A stretch of DNA of 64,000 nt. Source: JBOGNO01 sp050747245 (GTDB lineage Bacteria > Acidobacteriota > Terriglobia > Acidiferrales > UBA7541). This document shows, piece after piece, positions 1-7,491 of the stretch; position 1 is the first letter of the stretch; each line of letters starts with the position of its first letter. Location: the NCBI GenBank assembly GCA_050747245.1, contig JBOGNO010000017.1:4947-68946 (forward strand), read 5' to 3'. Under the pieces are notes generated by a model. It saw only the letters and a list, made by a program, of their open reading frames with translations, was not told the origin of the DNA and did not search any database. The translations under genes were made by a program, and so were the position numbers.

Positions 1-227
1 CTCACCCCGCGCAGCACCGCATGGAGCAGCCGCGTGGCCATCACCCGGTGCGTGCAGTAGAGCGCCGGACGCGCCACCGCCATCGTGCCCATGGCCCCGC
101 GCCGCGCCCAGCGTTCCAGAAAGCTCTGCGCGTTCCACGCGAAGAACCCCACCGGCCGCACCGCCGTCAAGTTCAGCAGGCTCCCCTCCACCCGCCAGAA
201 CGTCTCCCCTTGTATCCCCTTTTCCAT
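1..227 (-). CDS. HAD-like (phosphoserine-phosphatase-type) protein, N-terminal part only
   Basis: The reading frame opens at an ATG at 227 preceded by AGAGG and runs off the left edge, so 75 residues are visible. The N-terminus holds FWRVEGSLL (residues 10-18), which aligns by eye with HAD motif I (DxDGTL), followed by a hydrophobic and Arg-rich stretch. From memory, such N-termini occur in acidobacterial HAD-IB hydrolases, some of them fused to acyltransferases. The motif is degenerate: the nucleophile Asp position is Arg12 and the second Asp is Glu14, so the visible domain may not be catalytic. The rest of the gene lies outside the window. The family call is tentative; the existence of a coding frame is better supported than its function. 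Confidence 0.45.
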   Translation of the reverse strand, partial: MEKGIQGETFWRVEGSLLNLTAVRPVGFFAWNAQSFLERWARRGAMGTMAVARPALYCTHRVMATRLLHAVLRGV

Positions 228-523
228 TTCCTCTTTTTGCCCGCTCTCACCGCTACTTTAAATGGCGCTTCTTTCGCCTTCTGCTGTTCGGCGTTTTCTA
301 ACTTCCAGCTCTTGGAATCTCGTAACCGTAGCACTCTCCCCAACTCGAATCAAGAAACCCGCGCTCTTTGCGCCGAGCGTTGGCAACTTAATTCAGTTTC
401 GGACCTTCGATGCTGCTTGAAATTCTTGTTTTCAAGTTTGCCGGAGAAAATTTTCAGGGCATTTTAGGTTCCTTCCCGGATTTTTGATTTGTCCCGATTA
501 GACATGGTCTCGCCCATTTGTTC
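228..523. other. Intergenic spacer holding one TCTAATCGGGACA motif
   Basis: The spacer separates two minus-strand genes. I see no convincing gene: the plus-strand frame across 21-467 has an Arg/Pro/His-rich product typical of an antisense shadow and lacks a ribosome binding site. The one recognisable element, near 491-503, is a copy of a TCTAATCGGGACA-like motif (minus strand) about 64 bases downstream of a second copy at the end of the neighbouring gene. Confidence 0.5.
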
Positions 524-1564
524 TCAATAGTTTGGGTCGGTTTCTATTCGCAAGGGTGTCCCGATTAGAATTGTTTTTGTGCGCTCTTTTTCGGGGCGAA
601 TTTTCTTTGGCGCGGCGGGCCGCGGGGCGGGAGCTTGCCGCTGCGCGGAGGGCGCCGCAGCGCTTCGCGTTGCGGCGGAGGAGGTGGTGCGCGTGTCCGC
701 CCTGCGAGGGGAGGCTGAGTGCGCAGCAACGTCAGAATCCCCACCCTTCGTCCGCTGCTGCGGGCGAAGGATGGGGCACCCTGCATCGGCTGGTGCCTCC
801 GCTCTCGGAGCGGAGTCGGAGGTACGCCCGTTCTCGGCTACATCGAATGTCGAAGATGAGTTGGCGCGCGGGGCGGGGGTGGCGGCGTTTGCGTCGGCGA
901 ACTCGGGAACGGACTCGTCGTCGGGGGAGGAGACGTGGTGATATTCGTGGACGATGACGATGCGCTTGGTGGGTTCGACCCAACCGCCGGTTTCGTTGAG
1001 CGAGGCATAGGCGCGCACAGCGCGCACGAGAGCCGTGGCGGTGAGTTCGACGCCGCTGGCGCGTTCGATGAGATGTTCGAGAGAACAGGCGAGATTTAGT
1101 TTGCGGCGGGCGAAGAGTCCGGCGGCGTGGGCGTGACGATAGACGGCAGAGCGTCCCGGGAGATCGTATTCCTCGGCGATGTCCCAGGGATCCGCCCAGC
1201 GGAGGAAATCGGCTTCGATGGCGGCGCGGTCGCGGTGCTTGCAGATGGCGCAGAGTCGGGCGTGACGTTGGGGATCGAGGGGCGCCGGGCGGGATTTGCT
1301 GGTGTTGCGGGTGCGGAATTTTTTGGCGGCTTCGGTGAGGACGCGGAGGATCGGGGAATCGGGCGGGAGGCTAACTCCTTGTGGTTCAGTTGGTTGGGGA
1401 GACTCTGGGGGAGGGAGGGATTCCGGCTCAGGATAAAAGACTTCGGTGACGGAAGAGAGGGGCGTGACCTCGAGGGGCATGGGGGAAAGGCCTTTGGCAA
1501 TGCGTTCGCGATTGACTTGTTCGTGCATCCAGGCATCGGTGATGGTTTGCAGATTTCCGTTCAT
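524..1564 (-). CDS. Hypothetical protein with CxxC motif and HTH-like segment
   Basis: I do not recognise a named family. The 346-aa product starts at ATG 1564, with AAGGA about 9 bases upstream; an in-frame GTG at 1693 lies inside the promoter spacer and is rejected. Residues 105-108 form CxxC (CAIC). Residues about 125-150 (DPWDIAEEYDLPGRSAVYRH) look like a helix-turn-helix, so DNA binding is possible but inferred. The C-terminal third is low-complexity Ala/Pro/Arg. Within it, residues about 262-276 (GCPILRPQQRTKGG) are encoded by a palindromic repeat at 739-780. The protein ends with ILIGT, encoded by a TCTAATCGGGACA motif that recurs just downstream. The gene has its own promoter and an attenuator-like leader. 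Confidence 0.6.
   Translation of the reverse strand: MNGNLQTITDAWMHEQVNRERIAKGLSPMPLEVTPLSSVTEVFYPEPESLPPPESPQPTEPQGVSLPPDSPILRVLTEAAKKFRTRNTSKSRPAPLDPQRHARLCAICKHRDRAAIEADFLRWADPWDIAEEYDLPGRSAVYRHAHAAGLFARRKLNLACSLEHLIERASGVELTATALVRAVRAYASLNETGGWVEPTKRIVIVHEYHHVSSPDDESVPEFADANAATPAPRANSSSTFDVAENGRTSDSAPRAEAPADAGCPILRPQQRTKGGDSDVAAHSASPRRADTRTTSSAATRSAAAPSAQRQAPAPRPAAPKKIRPEKERTKTILIGTPLRIETDPNY
739..780. repeat. Palindromic repeat family B, copy inside a coding region
   Basis: The arms CCCCACCCTTCG (739-750) and CGAAGGATGGGG (from 765) are inverted copies with one mismatch around a GC-rich centre. Nearly the same element occurs at 60268-60310, and a decayed one at 1818-1848. Here it is read through in frame by the hypothetical gene at 524-1564. 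Confidence 0.75.
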
Positions 1565-1627
1565 TTTTTCGTCCTTTTTCGAGTTTTTTGTTCGTGGAGG
1601 AGGCGGTGGGGGTCCCAAAAAACAAAC

Positions 1628-1649
1628 GGCGAGGCAGATGTGCCTCGCC
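1628..1649 (-). terminator. Intrinsic terminator/attenuator in the leader of the 524-1564 gene
   Basis: On the minus strand there is a perfect 8-bp stem, GGCGAGGC/GCCTCGCC, with a 6-base loop, followed at once by GTTTGTTTTTT. This is a textbook intrinsic terminator, yet it lies between the promoter (1684-1712) and the start codon (1564). It would stop transcripts about 50-60 bases after initiation unless read through, which suggests attenuation or a short leader RNA. Confidence 0.6.
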
Positions 1650-1683
1650 TTTGAAACCGCTGCGGCGGCCTCAAGCACATAGA

Positions 1684-1712
1684 ATGGTAGCACAGATTAA
1701 TTAGAATGTCAA
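1684..1712 (-). promoter_or_regulatory. Sigma-70-type promoter of the 524-1564 gene
   Basis: The minus strand shows TTGACA (1712-1707), a 17-base spacer, then TACCAT (1689-1684). The -35 box is consensus and the spacing ideal. The whole block is nearly repeated at 48239-48267. Confidence 0.7.
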
Positions 1713-1817
1713 GTGCAAATCGAGAGCCGAAATCAGAAATTAGAAGGCAGAAATCAGAATTTGGAAGCAGAAGAGGCGAATGGCGGCGGTTTGAGAGTCA
1801 AGTTCGCACGGCAAAGT

Positions 1818-1848
1818 CCCCACTCTTCTCCCGCAAGGATGGGGCGCC
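1818..1848. repeat. Decayed palindromic repeat family B
   Basis: CCCCACTCTTCT...GCAAGGATGGGGCGCC keeps both ends of the family-B element at 739-780 and 60268-60310, but the centre is shortened and mismatched. Confidence 0.45.
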
Positions 1849-1870
1849 TGGGACGCAAAAGCTAAACTAT

Positions 1871-2031
1871 AGAGTCATGAAGGCAAGAAAGAGAAAGCGG
1901 CGTCAAGCCGCCGCACTCCAAATGAGCAACGAAAGACATGAAATATAGAGGCAGGGAGGCAAGAGACGGAAAGCGGCGTCGAGCCGTCCCGTGGCACCAT
2001 CCGGGACGCAAAAAGCGCGCCGCACTCCAAA
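1871..2031. repeat. Two copies of a GCGGCGTC...GCACTCCAAA repeat
   Basis: Copy 1 (1871-1922) reads AAAGCGGCGTCAAGCCG then CCGCACTCCAAA. Copy 2 (1955-2031) has the same ends, but its middle holds about 30 extra bases around TCCCGTGGCACCATCCGGGA, itself partly palindromic. The arms GCGGCGTC/AGCCGCCGC are self-complementary. Confidence 0.6.
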
Positions 2032-2106
2032 GGTGGTTTCAGCTGGGTTGACATCCCCGTAGCAGGGCTCGCAAGGGCACCGAGGTTTCCGCCGCGCCGA
2101 CAAGAT

Positions 2107-2133
2107 CCCCACATGCATACTCGGCATGTGGGG
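2107..2133 (-). terminator. Strong hairpin, probable terminator of the 2212-10337 operon
   Basis: CCCCACATGC (2107-2116) and GCATGTGGGG (2124-2133) form a perfect 10-bp stem with a 7-base loop. It lies about 80 bases past the stop codon of the minus-strand operon. The following U tract is weak (ATCTTGT), so terminator function is inferred. Confidence 0.5.
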
Positions 2134-2211
2134 CACGCAGCGACAACGAATGTTAGGAAGAGGGAAAAGCAGCCGCTACAAAACCGAACTGAATTGAGGA
2201 CGGGCGGGGAG

Positions 2212-5200
2212 CTAGGGCGCGGGATGGCGGAAGCGAGGGCGATAGCTCACGGGCGGGACGCCGGAGACGGGGCGCGTGTTGTAGCGCAATTCGTAAGCGA
2301 GATGCTCCGCATCGGCAGGATATTCCTTTCCGGGCGGATAGGGATACGGCACGTCCGCGTGCCAGGGAAGCGGCTCGACGGTATCGCCGTGCGCGGCGTA
2401 AAAATCCATGTCCTTGGCGAAGCCATTGGCGTAGAAAAAATAATCGCGCTTCCAGCCTGCGGGCACGGGCGGCAAATTCGCGGCGTCGAACTCCACGGCC
2501 ACTTCATCGCCGGAGCCGAAGATGACGTACTCGTCGTCGGCCTTCGCGACGATGGAGGTGACATCGCCGTAGCGCGTGTAATTTCCGGTCTGGCGCGCGT
2601 AGGGGCCGGTGGAGCTGACATCTTCGTACACGTAGGTGATGTCGTTTTTCGGCTGGCCTTCGACGACGCGCGGATAGCCGCGAAACGCGAGATTCGCTCG
2701 CATGAGGCCGGCTTCCGAAACGCGATAGGGAATGCCGGCGGGCGAATTATCAATGCGGATGCGGTCCCAATAAATTTTCAGATTTGTGGTGATGCGAATC
2801 CGCCGCGTGCCCGCGGGCAATTTGCCGGTAAGGTCCGCGACCATGGTGCGGGCAAGGCCCGCCGGAAAGCCCATGTCGTCCACGACGCGATTCCATTTGC
2901 CATCCGCGCCGAGGGCTTCGACGTAGGGAGCCACGGGCGTGATGCCCGCTTGCCACGCGGCGTACATGGAATTCGCGGTGAAATAATCGGTGAAGCCATC
3001 CATGAGCAAGCGCAGCGGGCGCGAAGAATCCCAGGGGCCGAGATCGAGTTCGAGCGAATGCATGGCGGCGAATCCTTGATAGGGAGCGCCCGGAAAATCT
3101 TCGACGTAACGGCGGTCGCGTTCGCGGAGGAGAGGCAAAACGTCGCGGCCGCGATCGTCCCACGCGCCTGCGGGAAGATGCGCGCCGCGGCTGGCGATGA
3201 CTTTGAATTCAGGAAAAGGAGGATTGCTCGCAAAATATTCGTTGGGCCAGACTTCGGCGTCCGAGGGATGATCCACGGCCAACAGACGAACCTGATCGAG
3301 ATAGTCGAGCTCCTCCATGGGTTCGATCATGCGCAAACTGAGGCGGCCGTTGCGCGGACGGAGGCTTTCTCCCGCGACTTTCAGGTATTCGTCGGGGTCG
3401 GGAAGATTTCGCTGATTGGGGCCAATCCAGTGGCCGACGATTCCCGGGCCGATCATGTCCGCGAGGAATTCGAATTTTTTTCCGTTCCATGCGAAAACGA
3501 TGGGGCAAGAACTTCCGCGGCGATCGAGTTCGAGAATCGGGTGCGTCTTGCGCGCGGGGAGATTCACTTCGTCCTGGAGAACTCCGGTGGGCCAGAGGAG
3601 GCGCACGACATCGGCGGATTTTGCGGCGCCCAAGCCGATGTGCAGGTTGGTGACGCTCTGGCCGAGATATCCCGCGGCGCCCACTTCGAATTTCTGCGTG
3701 AGCGCTCCGGCATAGACTTCGACCTTCGTGCCGATGGCGCTTTTGTTGTCGTGCTCGCCGGTGAGCGCTAGATCGATCCAGTTGTTGCGATTTCCGCCGA
3801 CGTTGCGGAGGAGCACGGGCGGCGCGCCGACTTGTGTGACGAGCAGATCGATGGCGCCATCGCCATCGTAATCAAAGGGAATCACGGCGCGCGGATTTAC
3901 GAGCTTAATTTTGTCGAGGCCGGTTTCATGCGTGACGTCGCGGAAGCCGGCAGCGCCTTCGTTGCGCAGGAGCGCGATTTTCCCCGCGCCATCGGCGCCT
4001 TCGCCCACGGCCACGAGATCCACCCAACCGTCGTTATCGTAATCGAGCGCCGCAACTCCCCACGCGCGCGACCAGCCGAGATCGGGCAGCGGAACGCGCT
4101 CGAATTTTTTTCCAGCGAGATTGCGCCAGAGCGTCAGCGCGGGAGCGTTCGCGTGCGTGAAGGCGAGATCCATCCAGCCGTCTTTATCGAAATCGAGGAC
4201 GGCGGCGCCCACGGAACTTGCGGGCATGTCGGCGGGGAAGAGCGATGCGGGCGCAAATTTCCCTTCGCGGGGATTGAGATAGATTTCAGGAGCGTGATCG
4301 GGACTGAGGAGAACGAAGTCAATGGCGCGGTCGTTGTTGATGTCGGTGGCAAGCGCGCCGGTTGTTGGGGAATTTCCAGCGAGGCCCGTTTGCTCGGTCC
4401 AATCCGTGAAAGTTCCGTTACCGTTGTTGCGCAGCAGGATATTGTGCCATTCAGGTCCGGGGTAACCGCCCGCAAGTCTGCTGGCACTTGCACAATTGAC
4501 GTAAAGATCGAGATCGCCATCGTGGTCGTAATCCACGAATGTGAGTCCAAGCGCGGGACAGCGCGCAAAGCCACCGTTCTCCCTTCCAACATATTTGAAT
4601 ACATTGTCGCCTTCATTGTGAAACAAGGCGAGGGCGCCGGGAGACGACTGAGACCACGTCGAGCCGTCTTTGTTCAGGCCATCAGCGATCGCCCCTGGGA
4701 CGCTCAAAGCAAGATCCAGTCTCCCATCGTTATCGTAGTCACCCGCAGCGCAACCGATTGCAGCAAAAGGAAATTCGAGGCCGGACCCCCTGGTCACATC
4801 TTTGAATCGGCCATTACCATCATTGTGATAGAGAGTCGTCTCATAAACTCCCTCCTCAGGTACTTCATGCCCGATGGTGAGGAAAACGTCAGGCTTTCCA
4901 TCGCCATCGAAATCAAAGACGCACGCACCGCCCGCCTGAGCGTCCCTGTTCACATTGCGGTCCTCTTGTGGACTTGTGAAAAGCCCAGCGGCGGCGGTGA
5001 CGTCTTCGAAATGGACGGGAATCGCGGGCGGGACGGCGGAAAGCTGGGAAGAGGTTTGTTCAGCGAGAGAATATTTTCCCTGCGCGCCGTAGACGACTTC
5101 CATGGGGGCGCCGAGTTTTTCCGCGGTGAGATGCTGGAAACGCGCGAGGTGCAGGCGCGCGGCATCGGAATTTCCGGAGCGCTCGTCGGCCTGCGCGAGG

Positions 5201-5787
5201 CCGAATTCGGCGGAAACGTGAAAGGGATTGAGCGCGATGGTTTTTTCAAACGCGGATTTGGCCTGTTCGTACTGCTGGAGCTCGGCGTAGAGCGTGCCGA
5301 GCATGTATTGCGTGTCGGCGTCATCGGGATCGAGCGCGGCGACGCGCGAAAAATCGGCAATGGCGGCCTGGGGATTCCCCTGCGTTTTTTCGAGCAGGCC
5401 GAGGTTGTACCAGGCGCGGGGATTTTTGGGATTGCGCCCGGCGGCTTCGCTGAGAATCTTGCGCGCGGGCGCGTAACGCTGGAGATTGAGCAGGGCGACG
5501 CCTTGATTGAGGAGCGCGGATTCGAAGCGGGGATCGAGAACAGACGCTTGCTGGAATTCGCCAAGGGCGCGCGCGGGTTCTTGGCGATTCATGTAGGCGA
5601 CGCCGAGATTGTTGAGGCGAGCGGCTTCTTCGTGCGCGGAAGAGTGAGCGGCCGAGGGATTTGCGCGCTGGGGATTCGCGGGAGGTTTCGCGCGCGATTG
5701 GCCGCCGACATGGGAAATGAAAAATGTTGCAGCGAGGAGAGCCGCGGCGAAAGCCGGCGCGAATATTTTCATTCGGCGAGGCATCAT
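2212..5787 (-). CDS. Secreted TPR, FG-GAP/VCBS and ASPIC-UnbV fusion protein
   Basis: The product has 1191 aa. Residues 1-30 look like a Sec signal peptide (MKIFAPAFAAALLAATFFIS). TPR units follow at about 55-220 (e.g. ARAWYNLGLLEKTQGNPQAA). From about 250 to 700 there are FG-GAP/VCBS blades with Asp-rich calcium-type loops (DFDGDGKPD, DYDNDGRLD, DYDHDGDLD, DFDKDGWMD). An ASPIC/UnbV-type segment (VEVYAG...VRLLWPTG) follows, then about 400 residues I cannot assign (from PIVFAWNGKKFEF onward). The ATG directly abuts the stop of the upstream gene (TGAATG), implying translational coupling. Beta-propeller proteins of this kind are extracellular or periplasmic; the role here, perhaps as partner of the upstream multiheme cytochrome, is inference. 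Confidence 0.85.
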   Translation of the reverse strand: MMPRRMKIFAPAFAAALLAATFFISHVGGQSRAKPPANPQRANPSAAHSSAHEEAARLNNLGVAYMNRQEPARALGEFQQASVLDPRFESALLNQGVALLNLQRYAPARKILSEAAGRNPKNPRAWYNLGLLEKTQGNPQAAIADFSRVAALDPDDADTQYMLGTLYAELQQYEQAKSAFEKTIALNPFHVSAEFGLAQADERSGNSDAARLHLARFQHLTAEKLGAPMEVVYGAQGKYSLAEQTSSQLSAVPPAIPVHFEDVTAAAGLFTSPQEDRNVNRDAQAGGACVFDFDGDGKPDVFLTIGHEVPEEGVYETTLYHNDGNGRFKDVTRGSGLEFPFAAIGCAAGDYDNDGRLDLALSVPGAIADGLNKDGSTWSQSSPGALALFHNEGDNVFKYVGRENGGFARCPALGLTFVDYDHDGDLDLYVNCASASRLAGGYPGPEWHNILLRNNGNGTFTDWTEQTGLAGNSPTTGALATDINNDRAIDFVLLSPDHAPEIYLNPREGKFAPASLFPADMPASSVGAAVLDFDKDGWMDLAFTHANAPALTLWRNLAGKKFERVPLPDLGWSRAWGVAALDYDNDGWVDLVAVGEGADGAGKIALLRNEGAAGFRDVTHETGLDKIKLVNPRAVIPFDYDGDGAIDLLVTQVGAPPVLLRNVGGNRNNWIDLALTGEHDNKSAIGTKVEVYAGALTQKFEVGAAGYLGQSVTNLHIGLGAAKSADVVRLLWPTGVLQDEVNLPARKTHPILELDRRGSSCPIVFAWNGKKFEFLADMIGPGIVGHWIGPNQRNLPDPDEYLKVAGESLRPRNGRLSLRMIEPMEELDYLDQVRLLAVDHPSDAEVWPNEYFASNPPFPEFKVIASRGAHLPAGAWDDRGRDVLPLLRERDRRYVEDFPGAPYQGFAAMHSLELDLGPWDSSRPLRLLMDGFTDYFTANSMYAAWQAGITPVAPYVEALGADGKWNRVVDDMGFPAGLARTMVADLTGKLPAGTRRIRITTNLKIYWDRIRIDNSPAGIPYRVSEAGLMRANLAFRGYPRVVEGQPKNDITYVYEDVSSTGPYARQTGNYTRYGDVTSIVAKADDEYVIFGSGDEVAVEFDAANLPPVPAGWKRDYFFYANGFAKDMDFYAAHGDTVEPLPWHADVPYPYPPGKEYPADAEHLAYELRYNTRPVSGVPPVSYRPRFRHPAP

Positions 5788-7491
5788 TCAGCGCTTGCGC
5801 AGGGAATGAGAGGAAGTCACGCCCTGGCCCTCTGTGACATTGATGATTTCATCGGCGGCGATATTGGAGAGCGAATCCACGCGGCCGCTCGGCCAGCGGA
5901 TCTCGACGGCGTCGGCTTTGTTCTCCGCACCGAGGCCGAAGGTGAGAACCAATTCGCTCGAGGAAAGGTAACTGGAGCCGCTGCGCAGCATCTGCCACTG
6001 CGCGTGGCCGGCGGAAGTGACGCGCACGACAGAGCCGATGCCATCGCGATTCGAGCGCGTGCCGATGAGTTTGATGCGCAGGCTGTGATTGCGCTGGCCT
6101 TCGTTGCGGAAGAGCACGGCGGGGCCAGCGTTCGTGGATTCGAGAATGTCGAGGGCGCCGTCGTTGTCAATGTCGCCGTAGGCGGCTCCGCGAGCCACGC
6201 GAGGCGCGGAAAATGCGGCGCCCATTTGCCCGGTGACTTCCTCGAATTTTCCGCCGCTGAGATTGTGGAAGAGATGCGGCGGCTCGGCAAAATGGACGCG
6301 GTGCTGGACGGCTTCGATGGCGCTGTCGAGATGGCCATTCGCGACGAAGATGTCCGGCCAGCCGTCGAGATCGTAATCGAAAAAAAAGCAGCCGAAGCCG
6401 AGGGTGAGAAGCGTGGCGCGGCCGACGTTCGAGCGCGGGGCTTCATCGACGAAGAGGCCGTTGCGTTCGTTGTGATAGAGCGCGAGCATCTGGTTCGAAA
6501 AATTGGTGATGAGCAGGCTGGGGAAGCCGGAGCCATCGTAATCGGCGGCGTCCACGCCCATTCCGGCGCGGGCGATGCCGTCCTCGCTGTAAGCCATGCC
6601 GGAGGGTACGCCCTTTTCGGTGAACGTGCCGTCGCCATTGTTGATGTAGAGCTTGTTGGGCTGCGTGTCGTTGGTGATCGCGATGTCGGGCCAGCCGTCG
6701 TTGTTGGCGTCGAGGATAGCGATGCCGAGGCTTTTCGACGTGGGATCGTAAAGGCCGGCTTGCTTCGTTGCGTCGGTGAACGTGCCGTCACGATTGTTGT
6801 GCCAGAGGCGCACGGAAACTCCTTTGTAAGATTCCGGCGTGCAATAGGATTTCGATTTTCCATCGAGCGTGCAATAGATATCGGTTTCGGGCGACCACGC
6901 GACATAATTTGCGACAACGAGATCGAGATAGCCATCCTTGTCGTAATCCACCCACGCGGCGCTGGTGCTGAATTCATTGGGGCCCCACAAGCCCGCCTGG
7001 CGCGTGACGTCCGTGAATGTGCCGTCGCCATTATTGCGGAAGAGATGGCTCTGGCCGAGGGCGGTGACGAAAATATCGTCGAAGCCGTCGTTATTGTAAT
7101 CGCCCACGGCGACGCCCATACCGTACATGGGAACGTCGAGGCCCGCTTTGTGAGTGACGTCGGTAAACGTGCCGTCGTGATTGTTGCGATAGAGCGCCAT
7201 GGTCGAAGGGCGGCCCGGGTGGCCGGGGAAATTGCTCCCGTTCACGAGAAGGATGTCCTGCCAGCCGTCGTTATCGAAATCGAGGAACGCGACGCCCGGG
7301 CCCATGGTTTCCGGCAAATATTTCTTTCCGAATGCGCCGTTATTGTGAACGAAATGAATTCCCGCGGAGCGCGTGATATCGCGAAACGACGCGCGGGCAG
7401 GGGAGGAATGCTGCGCGGCGGGCTGCAAGACGGCCGAAGCCAGAAGCAGCGCGGCGCCGAGAGCGAATATTCCGGCGGGCGGCAGCTTCAT
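5788..7491 (-). CDS. CRTAC1-like secreted FG-GAP/ASPIC-UnbV protein
   Basis: The 567-aa product has an N-terminal signal peptide (PAGIFALGAALLLASAVL), then repeated FG-GAP/VCBS units with calcium-type loops (DFDNDGWQD, DYNNDGFDD, DYDKDGYLD, DYDLDGWPD). It ends in an ASPIC/UnbV domain (IGSVVRVTSAGHAQWQ, LGLG, VEIRWPSGRVDSL). Its ATG overlaps the stop of the cytochrome-TPR gene by four bases (ATGA), and its own stop abuts the next start, so the three genes form one translationally coupled unit. It is a clear relative of the 20102-21904 product (shared NNGDGTFTDVT and NRDxIG motifs). The family is common in Acidobacteria and Planctomycetes; its biochemical role is not settled. Confidence 0.9.
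   Translation of the reverse strand: MKLPPAGIFALGAALLLASAVLQPAAQHSSPARASFRDITRSAGIHFVHNNGAFGKKYLPETMGPGVAFLDFDNDGWQDILLVNGSNFPGHPGRPSTMALYRNNHDGTFTDVTHKAGLDVPMYGMGVAVGDYNNDGFDDIFVTALGQSHLFRNNGDGTFTDVTRQAGLWGPNEFSTSAAWVDYDKDGYLDLVVANYVAWSPETDIYCTLDGKSKSYCTPESYKGVSVRLWHNNRDGTFTDATKQAGLYDPTSKSLGIAILDANNDGWPDIAITNDTQPNKLYINNGDGTFTEKGVPSGMAYSEDGIARAGMGVDAADYDGSGFPSLLITNFSNQMLALYHNERNGLFVDEAPRSNVGRATLLTLGFGCFFFDYDLDGWPDIFVANGHLDSAIEAVQHRVHFAEPPHLFHNLSGGKFEEVTGQMGAAFSAPRVARGAAYGDIDNDGALDILESTNAGPAVLFRNEGQRNHSLRIKLIGTRSNRDGIGSVVRVTSAGHAQWQMLRSGSSYLSSSELVLTFGLGAENKADAVEIRWPSGRVDSLSNIAADEIINVTEGQGVTSSHSLRKR

Larger units (their letters stand above)
1713..2211. other. Repeat-bearing intergenic spacer
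   Basis: This is about 500 bases between two minus-strand genes. It starts with an A/G-rich stretch of short imperfect repeats (AGAAATTAGAAGGCAG type). It then holds a decayed family-B palindrome (1818-1848), two copies of a GCGGCGTC-AGCCG...CCGCACTCCAAA repeat, and a strong hairpin at 2107-2133. I see no gene in it. Confidence 0.5.

Noticed and set aside
21..467. Plus-strand frame of 148 codons at the left edge
   Set aside because: Arg/Pro/His-rich start, no ribosome binding site, and it is antisense to the HAD-like gene.
2113..3771. Plus-strand open frame of 552 codons
   Set aside because: It is antisense to the 1191-aa TPR/FG-GAP gene; Gly/Arg/His-rich composition and no motif.
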